The notes beneath the pieces are model-generated. The model ran no database searches. It was given only the letters and a program-made list of their open reading frames with translations, and was not told where the DNA came from. This document shows positions 35,485 to 42,669 of a stretch of 64,000 nucleotides of DNA, piece by piece; positions within the stretch are counted from its first letter, which is position 1, and the number at the start of each line of letters is the position of its first letter. Both the position numbers and the translations under genes were made by a program. The DNA comes from Phycisphaeraceae bacterium (GTDB lineage: Bacteria > Planctomycetota > Phycisphaerae > Phycisphaerales > UBA1924), in the NCBI GenBank assembly GCA_023898685.1, contig CP060234.1:1302001-1366000 (forward strand), written 5' to 3'.

Positions 35485-36855
35485 ATGATGTCTGTGTCGC
35501 GCTGGGCCGCTGTTGGTCTGTCTGTCGTTGTGTCCGCAGTCGGGGCCGGTCCGCTCGACCCGCCCCCGGGTCCGGTCGCCCCGACCGGCAAGCCGCTGGC
35601 GGAGATCGAGCCTCGCATCGCCATCAACGCGACCAACACCCCGGGCGACAACGACTCCACGCCCTCGCTGTTCCAGATCGCGCAGCCCGGCTCGTACTAC
35701 CTGGCGGCGGACACGGTGGTTCCGGAGGGGCTGATCGGCATCGAGGTCGCGGCGACCACGGGCTCGGTGACCATCGACCTCAACGGCTTCCGCCTGCAGG
35801 GGACGGGCGTGGTCGCGGGCGCCCACGGGATCGACTTGGGGCGCGCCAACAACGTCACCATCCGCAACGGATCGATCATCGGATTCGGGGGATACGGGAT
35901 TCTCGGCCCCAACAGCGACAGCTGCCGGCTCGAAGATCTCCGCGTCCAGCAGTCGCGCGAGGCGGGGGCCCGCCTTGGGAGCGGCGCGATCGTCACTCGG
36001 TGCGAGTTCTCGTCCAACGGGCTGGGGAACGGCGCGAACACGGTCGGCTGCGAGGTCGGCCTCACCTCCGTCGTCTCCTCGTCGATCTTCCGGAACAACC
36101 TGGGCGACGGCCTCCACGCCGACGACGGCTGCACCGTGACCGACTGTGCCGCCCGGTCCAACGCGCACGCGGGGATCGCGATGGGCGTCGCCGGCACGGT
36201 GCGGAACTGCACCGCGCGCGAGAACCTCATCAACGGCTTCGCCGTCGGGCCCCACAGCACCGTCCGCGACTGTGTCTCCTACCTCAACACCGGGTACGGA
36301 TTCGGCGGCGGCGCCTCCATCACCTTCTCGGGATGCAATGCGCGCGACAACACGGGCAACGGCTTCTCGGGCGGCGCCGGAACCAACTTCCACGACTGCA
36401 TCGCCGCGGGCAACGACGGCGTCGGCATCAACGCCAACCTCCAGGCCGTCGTCGACGGATGCACCGCCTCCAACAACCAGGGCGCCGGCATCAGCTGCGG
36501 CGGGACCATCACCAACAATCACGTCCAGTTTAACTTCGTCGACGGCATCGTTGCCAGCAGCTCGGCCCTCGTGAGCGGGAACTCCTGCAACAACAACGGC
36601 GTCGGCACGGGCGTCACGACCGGGGCGAACATCCGCGTCACCGCCTTCAACGTCCGCGTCGAGAACAACACCTGCACCGGGGCCGACCTGGGCATCGCCT
36701 CCGACGTCTCCAACTGCATCATCATCCGCAACACCTGCTCATCCAACACCACCAACTACAGCGTCCCGGCCGGCGCGTCCATCGGCACCATCATCAATCT
36801 CTCGGGGGGCATCGACATCACCACGTCGAACTCGTTCGCCAACTTCGAGTACTAG
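35485..36855 (+). CDS. Secreted right-handed beta-helix protein (NosD-like repeats)
   Basis: A 456-residue protein with signal peptide (MMSVSRWAAVGLSVVVSAVGA) and tandem parallel beta-helix coils from about residue 90 (VTIDLNGFRLQGTG) to the end: NVTIRNGSIIGFGGYGIL, TVRNCTARENLINGFAVG, NFHDCIAAGNDGVGIN and similar, each about 22-24 residues with a regular Cys. The fold is that of pectate-lyase-like and NosD/carbohydrate-binding helices. No lyase or hydrolase catalytic residues are recognised. It lacks a dockerin or PEP-CTERM tail, unlike its neighbours, so its attachment differs or it is released. GGATGGAGGGACC precedes the start. Confidence 0.85.
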   Translation: MMSVSRWAAVGLSVVVSAVGAGPLDPPPGPVAPTGKPLAEIEPRIAINATNTPGDNDSTPSLFQIAQPGSYYLAADTVVPEGLIGIEVAATTGSVTIDLNGFRLQGTGVVAGAHGIDLGRANNVTIRNGSIIGFGGYGILGPNSDSCRLEDLRVQQSREAGARLGSGAIVTRCEFSSNGLGNGANTVGCEVGLTSVVSSSIFRNNLGDGLHADDGCTVTDCAARSNAHAGIAMGVAGTVRNCTARENLINGFAVGPHSTVRDCVSYLNTGYGFGGGASITFSGCNARDNTGNGFSGGAGTNFHDCIAAGNDGVGINANLQAVVDGCTASNNQGAGISCGGTITNNHVQFNFVDGIVASSSALVSGNSCNNNGVGTGVTTGANIRVTAFNVRVENNTCTGADLGIASDVSNCIIIRNTCSSNTTNYSVPAGASIGTIINLSGGIDITTSNSFANFEY

Positions 36856-36875
36856 CCCAGCTCCGGGTACGAATC

Positions 36876-37523
36876 ATGACACGCCACGCCACCACCGCCC
36901 TGATCCCCGCCGCCCTCGCCTGCCCGGCCTTCGCCCAGGTCCCCATCGACCCCGACCACGCCTTCGCCTGGAGCGAGAACACCGGCTGGTTCGGCTTCGC
37001 GGGCGCGCCCGCCCCCGACGACATCGTCGTCTCCGCCACCTTCCTCACGGGCTTCGTGTGGGGCGAGAACGTCGGCTGGATCAACCTCGGCAACGGCGCC
37101 GGGCCCTACGCCAACACCGGCGACACCGACTTCGGCGTCAACATCTTCCCGGGCGGCGACCTCGGCGGGCTCGCCTGGGGCGAGAACGTCGGCTGGATCA
37201 ACTTCGGCACCGCGCCCACCCTCGGCGCGTTCGCCCAGCAGGCCCGCTATGACGCCACGGCGCGGCGTTTCCGCGGCTATGCCTGGGGCGAGAACATCGG
37301 GTGGATCAACCTCGACGACGTATCGAGCTACGTCGGCACGCTCGGCGCTCCCTGTCCCGCCGACCTCGCCCCGCCCATGGGTCTGCTCGACCTCGCCGAC
37401 ATCGTCGCGTTCGTGACGGCCTTCACAAGCATGCAGCCGCAGGCGGACCTGTATCCCGACACCCTCTTCGATCTCGCCGACGTCGTCGCGTTTGTGACGG
37501 CGTTCCAGGCGGGGTGCCCCTAG
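36876..37523 (+). CDS. GC-type dockerin protein with four WGENVGWI repeats
   Basis: A 215-residue secreted protein starting 20 bases after the beta-helix gene. The signal peptide ends at CPAFAQV. Four copies of a W-rich motif follow: AWSENTGWFGFAG (31), VWGENVGWINLGNG (61), AWGENVGWINFGTA (100) and AWGENIGWINLDDV (136), 30-39 residues apart, forming a small propeller-like or beta-repeat domain. The C-terminal tail is CPADLAPPMGLLDLADI to GCP. Its last 16 codons are almost identical to those of the gene at 34315, pointing to duplication within the cluster. Function unknown. Confidence 0.84.
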   Translation: MTRHATTALIPAALACPAFAQVPIDPDHAFAWSENTGWFGFAGAPAPDDIVVSATFLTGFVWGENVGWINLGNGAGPYANTGDTDFGVNIFPGGDLGGLAWGENVGWINFGTAPTLGAFAQQARYDATARRFRGYAWGENIGWINLDDVSSYVGTLGAPCPADLAPPMGLLDLADIVAFVTAFTSMQPQADLYPDTLFDLADVVAFVTAFQAGCP

Positions 37524-37896
37524 TCCGCACACAACCCTCTCTTGAGAGGGGTTGGCGGCCACCAATCGCGTGCCAGACTCCCGGTGTCCTTGTGGACCGA
37601 AGGAGATCGAGTTCGTGCGATTGTCTGCATACGCCCCCGCCGCGCCGAACGACGCTTGGGATCTGTGTGGTCTTCTGGCGTTCGTGATCTCGCTCACGGC
37701 GGGCTGTGGGTAGAAGTCGCCCGGGTTCCCCACCCCGGAGTTTCAGGAGCGGCGGGCGCGTAGCCCGGTCGGGAGAGCACCGCTCCGACAGCCCGCGCCG
37801 AGTGGCGCGGGCTGTTTTCTTTGATGGCGTTGCGAGATCGAACGCGGGCCTTGAGCGAGGTCTCCATGGAAGCAGGCCCCCGACGCTTGCGAGTCG
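37524..37896. other. Intergenic region between convergent genes
   Basis: This 373-base gap separates the plus-strand secreted cluster from the minus-strand PadR operon. It holds a tRNA-like 5' half (37754-37790) and a strong terminator (37788-37822). Upstream of these, 37530-37740 shows no coding character: short frames only, with no ribosome-binding site. Confidence 0.6.
37788..37822 (+). terminator. Strong rho-independent terminator
   Basis: ACAGCCCGCGCC and GGCGCGGGCTGT form a perfect 12-bp stem with a 4-base loop (GAGT), followed by TTTTCTTT. It lies 264 bases beyond the last secreted gene, directly after a tRNA-like sequence, so it may once have ended a tRNA transcript. Confidence 0.88.
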
Positions 37897-38343
37897 TCAG
37901 GTCAGAAGGAAGAAGAGCGTCGCCGAAACGGCCGTGCACGACCACGAGAACACGGCCCACGCCAGCTTGGCGGGCCAGCCGAGGCGGCGGAACGGGTTGC
38001 GGTGCTTGAGCAGGTAGCCCATACCTGCGGCGAGCACGAAGGTCGACACGATCGGCACCGAGAGCACGCGCAGCCCGAGGTGGTAGCCCCCGAAGAGATG
38101 CACCACGCCGTACCAGAGGATGATCGTGGCGTGGAAGCCGAGCCCGACGGCGGGGCCGATGACGCAGGCGATGAACAGGCCGAGCCGGGGATCGCTCAGG
38201 TTGACCCTCAGTTCGATCCGGTCGCCGCACTCGGGGCAGCGGTCGGCCTTGAGGTCGCGCAGGCTGTAGCCGCACCCGGGGCAGCGCACGTCGCGCCCCG
38301 CGACGAAGCGCTCGAGCATCTCGCGTTCGAATTCATCCGCCAC
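37897..38343 (-). CDS. Zinc-ribbon membrane protein
   Basis: A 148-residue protein with a helical start (MADEFEREMLERFVAG), a zinc ribbon CPGCGYSLRDLKADRCPECG (about 20-39) and three or four membrane helices (LFIACVIGPAVGLGFHATII; VPIVSTFVLAAGMGYLL; WAVFSWSCTAVSATLFF). The ribbon type 'CPxCGYsLrgL..dRCPECG' is very common on planctomycete membrane proteins. It differs in order from the two ribbon proteins at 24743 and 27086. It follows the 624-residue gene by 8 bases and is probably in its operon under the PadR regulator. Function unknown. Confidence 0.78.
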   Translation of the reverse strand: MADEFEREMLERFVAGRDVRCPGCGYSLRDLKADRCPECGDRIELRVNLSDPRLGLFIACVIGPAVGLGFHATIILWYGVVHLFGGYHLGLRVLSVPIVSTFVLAAGMGYLLKHRNPFRRLGWPAKLAWAVFSWSCTAVSATLFFLLT

Positions 38344-38351
38344 AAAGAAGT

Positions 38352-40226
38352 CTAAGGCCGGGCCGAGGGCGGGAAGAGGACCCAGTCGCCGCGGGGCGGG
38401 TCGGCGGTGTCGGCGGTCGAGCGGAGCGCCTTCCCGGGGCCGACGTCGCCCGGGTCGCCCCCGTCGTCGTTCAGGTCGGGGCCGATCGAGTAGAGCACGG
38501 GCCGGCCCTCGCGGATCGTGAGCTTGAGGGGCTTGCCGTCGAACGGGTCGGCGGGCGCCGAGGGAAGGTACCTGGGCACGAGTTCGTCGGGCGTGGCGGG
38601 CCAGTCGCCCGTGTCACGCCGGTAGAGTTCCATCGCGACCGCGGTGAGCGTCGCGTCGAAGCGGACGCGGAGCGTGTTCTCGCTGTCGACGCAGCGGCCC
38701 AGCGCTGGTGCGAGCATCTGGACGAGGGCGGTGTCGATCCGGCCGAGGCAGCGATCCTCCCAGAGGGCGAGCGCCCGGGGGCGGCCCTGGTAGATCGCGT
38801 ATCCGGCGTCCTCGTCCTCGCGGGCCGCGGCCATCATCGAGTCGTAGGCGTCGTGTTGCCGGGCGCGCGAGGCGAGGCCGACCAGGCTGATGAGCGACTC
38901 GACGCCGAGGTCGAGATCCGAATCGGTGACCGATTCCATGTCGCGGATCAGCCGGATGCCCTCGTCGGTGATGTGCCCGTCGCCGTGCCCGTCGTCGGTG
39001 AAGGCGCGCTGGAGGAAGTCCTCGAACATCATCTTCTCGCTGTCGAGGGGGAGGCGTTCGAGGGTCATCCGCTTGGCGCCGAGCTCGTGCGCGAGCAACG
39101 CCAGATCGTCGCGCGTCCACACGTCGGCGTGCGACTCGAGTGCTTCGTCCACGGTCTTGAGCGCGATTGAGTCGAGCGCGTAGGCGACGAGCCCGGAGAT
39201 CAGGAACGGCTCTCGTTCGAGCTGGTCGGCGATGCGGAAGATGGCCACGATCGACCGGGCCGCCCGCTCGCCGTCGCCGGTCCGCAACGCGACCTCGGCG
39301 TCCAGAACCAGCCACCGCGCGAACGTGCGTGTCGGGGACAGGTGTGGGAGCAGCGCCGCGATGAGGAACTCCTGCTCGGCGGGGTCGTCGGATTCGGGGA
39401 TTGCGTCGCCGATCCAGCCGGGCTCGGGGCTGTCACGGGTCTCGACCCGCGACGAGACGAGCCGGCCGATCACGGGCCTTGTTGATCCTTCCCGGATTTC
39501 ATCAAGGGCCGGCTGCAACGATTGCAAGAGGCCCAGCATGGCCGGGTAGTCCGGGTGATCCGGTGTGATCGCGTTGGCCATCTCGACGCCGGTGTAGGTG
39601 ACGCCGAGTTCGCGCTGCTGGTCGGTGATCTCGCGGCCGAGCCATTGATCGGCTCGCGGCTTCATCAGCTCGTTCGCCGCCTCGCTCTGTTGAATGATGG
39701 TCTGGTACGCGTCCTTGTACAGTGGCCAGGCCTTCTGGTCATCGTCCAGCTTGAGGATGGGCGCGTTGAGCTCGGCGTAGAAGTCTCGCTTGGGGGTCGG
39801 GTGGCCCAGCCAGGCGCGCGCCGCGACCAGCACGACCAGCAGCACGGCCGCGCCGACCACGCCGCCGATCGAGCGAAGCAGCCAGACACGCGTGTGCCAG
39901 AGCCACGAGCGCTTGCGTCGCACGGCCCGGCGGATCAGCCTCGCGACGGGGCGCGGCTCGCCCAGGCCTTCGACGATCTCGGTGGGCGCGACTTCCTTCT
40001 CGATCGCGGCGTGCGCGTGGGCGATCAGTTCCTTCGCGACGTCAAGGCTCTCGCGGTTCCACAGCCTTGCTCGCCGGACGATCTCGGCGATGCGCCCCCC
40101 CACTTCCGCCGGCAGCGCCGCTTCCTCGATGGCCGCGGGCCAGACCTTGGGGTGGCGGAGCCGGAAGACCTCGGTCTTCATGACGGCGGCGACCCGGTCT
40201 CGTGTGTTGTTGTGTGATTCGCTCAT
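38352..40226 (-). CDS. Large membrane-anchored protein of a PadR operon (HAAS-like N-terminus)
   Basis: A 624-residue protein. Residues about 15-100 are helical and read like the HAAS/DUF1700-type domain often paired with PadR regulators (LWNRESLDVAKELIAHAHAA; VEGLGEPRPVARLIRRAVRR). One membrane helix follows (about 118-140, VVGAAVLLVVLVAARAWLG), then about 480 extracytoplasmic helical residues ending in GDWVLFPPSARP. The penultimate part (PATPDELVPRYLPSAPADPFDG) is a motif found at the end of many planctomycete secreted proteins and prepilins. Its ATG overlaps the stop of a 25-codon remnant, so translation may be coupled. The role is unknown; regulation by substrate-sensing PadR is inferred from linkage. 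Confidence 0.75.
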   Translation of the reverse strand: MSESHNNTRDRVAAVMKTEVFRLRHPKVWPAAIEEAALPAEVGGRIAEIVRRARLWNRESLDVAKELIAHAHAAIEKEVAPTEIVEGLGEPRPVARLIRRAVRRKRSWLWHTRVWLLRSIGGVVGAAVLLVVLVAARAWLGHPTPKRDFYAELNAPILKLDDDQKAWPLYKDAYQTIIQQSEAANELMKPRADQWLGREITDQQRELGVTYTGVEMANAITPDHPDYPAMLGLLQSLQPALDEIREGSTRPVIGRLVSSRVETRDSPEPGWIGDAIPESDDPAEQEFLIAALLPHLSPTRTFARWLVLDAEVALRTGDGERAARSIVAIFRIADQLEREPFLISGLVAYALDSIALKTVDEALESHADVWTRDDLALLAHELGAKRMTLERLPLDSEKMMFEDFLQRAFTDDGHGDGHITDEGIRLIRDMESVTDSDLDLGVESLISLVGLASRARQHDAYDSMMAAAREDEDAGYAIYQGRPRALALWEDRCLGRIDTALVQMLAPALGRCVDSENTLRVRFDATLTAVAMELYRRDTGDWPATPDELVPRYLPSAPADPFDGKPLKLTIREGRPVLYSIGPDLNDDGGDPGDVGPGKALRSTADTADPPRGDWVLFPPSARP

Positions 40227-40300
40227 GCCGGCGCCTCCGGCTTGTTTGGGGTCAGTGTTCCGTACGCTGTGGGCGGGAAGAGGATCCAGTCGCCGGCCAT
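40223..40300 (-). pseudogene. Remnant of the 3' end of a paralogue of the 624-residue gene
   Basis: A 25-codon frame reads MAGDWILFPPTAYGTLTPNK and ends in a TGA that overlaps the ATG of the downstream gene. Its GDWILFPP matches GDWVLFPPSARP, the last residues of the downstream 624-residue protein, and the DNA is near-identical over GGGCGGGAAGAGGATCCAG. It is best explained as the surviving end of a tandem copy whose body was deleted. It could still serve as a leader for coupled translation. Confidence 0.55.
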
Positions 40301-40316
40301 GGCCGCCTCCGGGCGA

Positions 40317-40670
40317 TCACGCCATCACCCCCGCGGGCGCCCCTTCGAGCACACCGAGGGCGGCCATCGCTTTGGCGAGCGCCCGCCACGCCTCGGTGTC
40401 CTTGCTCAGCTTCTTCTTGCCCTTGCCGGTCAGGCGGTAGTACTTGCGGTCGCGTCCGCTGTCGCTCTCGCGCCACTCGGCCTCGACGAGCCCCTTGGCC
40501 TCGAGGTTGTAGAGCATCGGGTAGAGCGTCGACTGGCCCATCGCGAGCACGCCGTCGCTGCGGCGGCTGAGGGCCTCGACGAGCTCGTAGCCGTACATCT
40601 CGCGGGCGCTGAGCAAGTGGAGCACCGCGACGGGCCCCGCGCCGCGCATCAGTTCACGCTCGATCTTCAT
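40317..40670 (-). CDS. PadR family transcriptional regulator
   Basis: A 117-residue winged-helix regulator. The PadR signature is clear: LMRGAGPVAVLHLLSAREMYGYELVEALSRRSDG, spread over residues 7-40, then MGQSTLYPMLYNLEAKGLVEAEW (recognition helix and wing) and RKYYRLTGKGKKKL. The C-terminal helix for dimerisation is short, as in subfamily 1. It heads a minus-strand operon with the remnant, the HAAS-like protein and a zinc-ribbon protein. Its own promoter carries a palindrome in the spacer, indicating autorepression. The ribosome-binding site AGGAGG is perfect. Effector unknown. Confidence 0.93.
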   Translation of the reverse strand: MKIERELMRGAGPVAVLHLLSAREMYGYELVEALSRRSDGVLAMGQSTLYPMLYNLEAKGLVEAEWRESDSGRDRKYYRLTGKGKKKLSKDTEAWRALAKAMAALGVLEGAPAGVMA

Positions 40671-40691
40671 GCCGGACCTCCTGCTGACCCG

Positions 40692-40720
40692 AGAATACTA
40701 TGGTACACAAAGTATGTCAA
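40692..40720 (-). promoter_or_regulatory. Sigma-70-type promoter with PadR-like operator in the spacer
   Basis: On the minus strand a perfect TTGACA (40720-40715) and TATTCT (40697-40692) are separated by exactly 17 bases. An imperfect palindrome, ATACT to AGTAT with TATGG/ACAAA inside, covers 40695-40715, i.e. the whole spacer and part of both boxes. The PadR start codon is 22 bases downstream of the -10 box. Binding there would block polymerase, so autoregulation by PadR is the simplest reading. Confidence 0.7.
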
Positions 40721-40813
40721 GCAGAATATCGGTGCGGGGCGGGGGGATCTTGAGGGGGCCGGTTGGTGGCGGGCCGGGATTGTTGGGACCGGGGGAGATC
40801 GGAATGCGGAGGA

Positions 40814-40837
40814 GACCGGCCCGGCACGGGCCGGGTC
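40814..40837 (-). terminator. GC-rich stem after the DUF721 gene
   Basis: GACC-GGCCCG and CGGGCCGGGTC pair with one bulge directly after the stop of the DUF721 gene (40840). No T run follows, so termination strength is uncertain. Confidence 0.35.
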
Positions 40838-40839
40838 GC

Positions 40840-41190
40840 TCAGCGGAGCGTCAGTCGCACACGCGTGAGCGCGACGCGGGCCCTCGCCCGAAGCTCACGC
40901 TCGCCGCCCGATCGCAGCCAGCGGTCGAGGGCGAAGCGGTCGGGGGCCGAGCGGCAGCGGACGGTCAGCACGCCGCCCCGCAGCCCCACGATCGCCGCCC
41001 GTCCCCGCAGATGGTCGGGCACCAGCCCGTCCCAGGCCGAGACGATGTCGCCGTCGTCGCGGGCGGCCCGTTCGAGCCGGGCGCGTTCGCGGGCGACGGT
41101 GTCGGCGATGGCGGGGTCGCGGCCCCCTACCGCTCGGTATCGGCGGATCAGGCTGAGTCGCGCTTCGGGGTGCACGCCCACAGGGTACAC
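40840..41190 (-). CDS. DUF721 (DciA-like) protein
   Basis: A protein of about 116 residues. The core matches DUF721/DciA: VSAWDGLVPDHLRGRAAIVG, then LRGGVLTVRCRSAPDRFALD, then RWLRSGGERELRARARV. DciA loads the replicative helicase DnaB in many bacteria that lack DnaC or DnaI; other members have unknown roles. The start is not secure: GTG codons at 41190, 41181 and 41175 are all possible and none has a good ribosome-binding site. An AAGGAGG at about 41229-41235 is too far away or in the wrong frame. It is divergent from the DUF418 gene. Confidence 0.7.
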   Translation of the reverse strand: MYPVGVHPEARLSLIRRYRAVGGRDPAIADTVARERARLERAARDDGDIVSAWDGLVPDHLRGRAAIVGLRGGVLTVRCRSAPDRFALDRWLRSGGERELRARARVALTRVRLTLR

Positions 41191-41290
41191 GGGGCTCGCG
41201 GGGCGGGCGGCACAGCCGTCGTATGACGACCTCCTTGTCTGTGGACGAGCGCGACTTGCCACTCCCCATGAATCGTGGTCAACTCTCGGC

Positions 41291-42571
41291 GTGAGCCACG
41301 CCACGCCCAAACCGATCGCCGAGAGGCAGCGTTTCGAGACCATCGACGCGGTGCGGGGATTCGCGCTGCTGGGCATCCTCGGCCCCAACATCGTCGCGTT
41401 CGGCTGGCCCGAGGAGGCGATGTCCTGGGCCGGCGCGATGGGCGGGGGCGCCTGGAACGAGGCCGGGCACGCGCTCACCTCGATCTTCTTTCTGGGCAAG
41501 ATGATGGCGCTGTTCTGCATGCTCTTCGGGGCGGGCGTGGTCATCTATGCGCGCAAGTTCGACGCGCAGGGCCCGGGGACCGGGCACCAGGCACCAGATG
41601 CTGATGCCCGTTCCCTGGCCCCTGGGGCCTACCTCTGGTACCGCCGCGTCGCCTGGCTTCTCGTCATCGGGCTCGCCCACGCGATCTTCCTGTGGTTCGG
41701 CGACATCCTCGTGTGGTACGCCGTGGCGGGGATGGGTGCGGTGTGGTGGGTGCGGCGGATCAACCCGCGCTGGCAGATCGGGCTGGGGCTCATCCTCCAC
41801 CTGCTCAGTTCGGCGCTGCTGCTCGGCCTTTCGTTCATGATGGTCTTCGCGACCGACCAGGGCGGCGACGCGATGGCGTCGGTCCATCGCGAGATGGACG
41901 CCTACACCGGCGGCTACCTGGACACGTTCGGCGTGCGCCTCCAGTCGCTCATGGGCATGTGGTTCTTCCTGGGGCCGATCTTCTTCCCGGGCGTCACCGG
42001 GCTGATGATGATCGGCATGGGCCTCGTGCGGCTGGGGATCCTCACCGGCGAGAAGCCCACGCGCTTCTACGCCGACCTCGCCGTGCTGGGGCTGGTGGGC
42101 GGGCTGGGGCTCACCGTCACGCTCTTCTTCGGGCATGGCCTGATCTCGCCCGACTACGGCGAGGCGCTCTGGCAGTGCTTCGGCCAGTTCGTCGGCATCC
42201 CGATCTCGCTGGGCTACATGGCCCTGATCATCTGGATGATCAGGCTCGGCGTGCTCCGCGGCGTCACACACGCGCTCGCGAACGTCGGGCGGATGGCGCT
42301 CTCCAACTACCTCCTCCAGACGCTCCTCTGCACCACGTTCTTCTACGGCTATGGGTTCGGCTACTTTGCGAAGATCGATTACCCGGGCCTGTTCGCGGTG
42401 ATCGGCGTGGTGTGGGCGACCAACCTGGTTTTCAGCGCCGTCTGGCTGCGGTTCTTCCGCTTCGGGCCGGCGGAGTGGGCGTGGCGTTCGCTGACCTACT
42501 GGCGGTTGCAGCCGATGGCACGCCGCGCGCGAGGCGAGGGATCGGGCACCGGGCACCAGGCACCGGGCTGA
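41291..42571 (+). CDS. DUF418 family membrane protein carrying two repeat-encoded peptides
   Basis: A 426-residue polytopic membrane protein (about ten helices) of the DUF418/DUF1624 type: RFETIDAVRGFALLGILGPN near the N-terminus, LFCMLFGAGVVIYARKF, WYRRVAWLLVIGLAHAIFLW and ANVGRMALSNYLLQTLLCT in the C-terminal DUF418 block. Two copies of an unusual peptide, GTGHQAPD (96-103) and GTGHQAPG (419-426, the last residues), are encoded by heptameric DNA tracts at 41575 and 42544. The first extends the loop where relatives have a short link, so it is probably an insertion that is tolerated. It starts at GTG 41291. The function of the family is unknown; transport or sensing has been suggested. Confidence 0.83.
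   Translation: MSHATPKPIAERQRFETIDAVRGFALLGILGPNIVAFGWPEEAMSWAGAMGGGAWNEAGHALTSIFFLGKMMALFCMLFGAGVVIYARKFDAQGPGTGHQAPDADARSLAPGAYLWYRRVAWLLVIGLAHAIFLWFGDILVWYAVAGMGAVWWVRRINPRWQIGLGLILHLLSSALLLGLSFMMVFATDQGGDAMASVHREMDAYTGGYLDTFGVRLQSLMGMWFFLGPIFFPGVTGLMMIGMGLVRLGILTGEKPTRFYADLAVLGLVGGLGLTVTLFFGHGLISPDYGEALWQCFGQFVGIPISLGYMALIIWMIRLGVLRGVTHALANVGRMALSNYLLQTLLCTTFFYGYGFGYFAKIDYPGLFAVIGVVWATNLVFSAVWLRFFRFGPAEWAWRSLTYWRLQPMARRARGEGSGTGHQAPG
41575..41597. repeat. Heptameric tract inside the DUF418 gene
   Basis: GGGGACC, GGGCACC, AGGCACC and a partial AG, read in frame as PGTGHQAPD. The tract is nearly identical to that at the end of the same gene. Confidence 0.65.
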
Positions 42572-42600
42572 AGGACATGAACCGGCGCCCGGTGCTTGGT
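42544..42600. repeat. Heptameric tract at the DUF418 stop, with an inverted partner
   Basis: GGGCACC, GGGCACC, AGGCACC and GGGC (42544-42568) run into the TGA stop. The last 14 bases (42555-42568) are inverted with one wobble at 42587-42600, giving a 14-bp stem with an 18-base loop after the stop. It may act as a transcript end, though no T run follows. Confidence 0.55.
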
Positions 42601-42669
42601 CAGCGGTTCCTGGGCGTTCCGCCCCGTACACTTCCGCGAAACGCCCCGAAAGACCGAGGATCTCTCCCC

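Noticed and set aside
37754..37822. Complete tRNA gene
   Set aside because: The anticodon stem does not close, the T arm and CCA end are absent, and the downstream part is a perfect terminator hairpin. Only a fragment can be argued.
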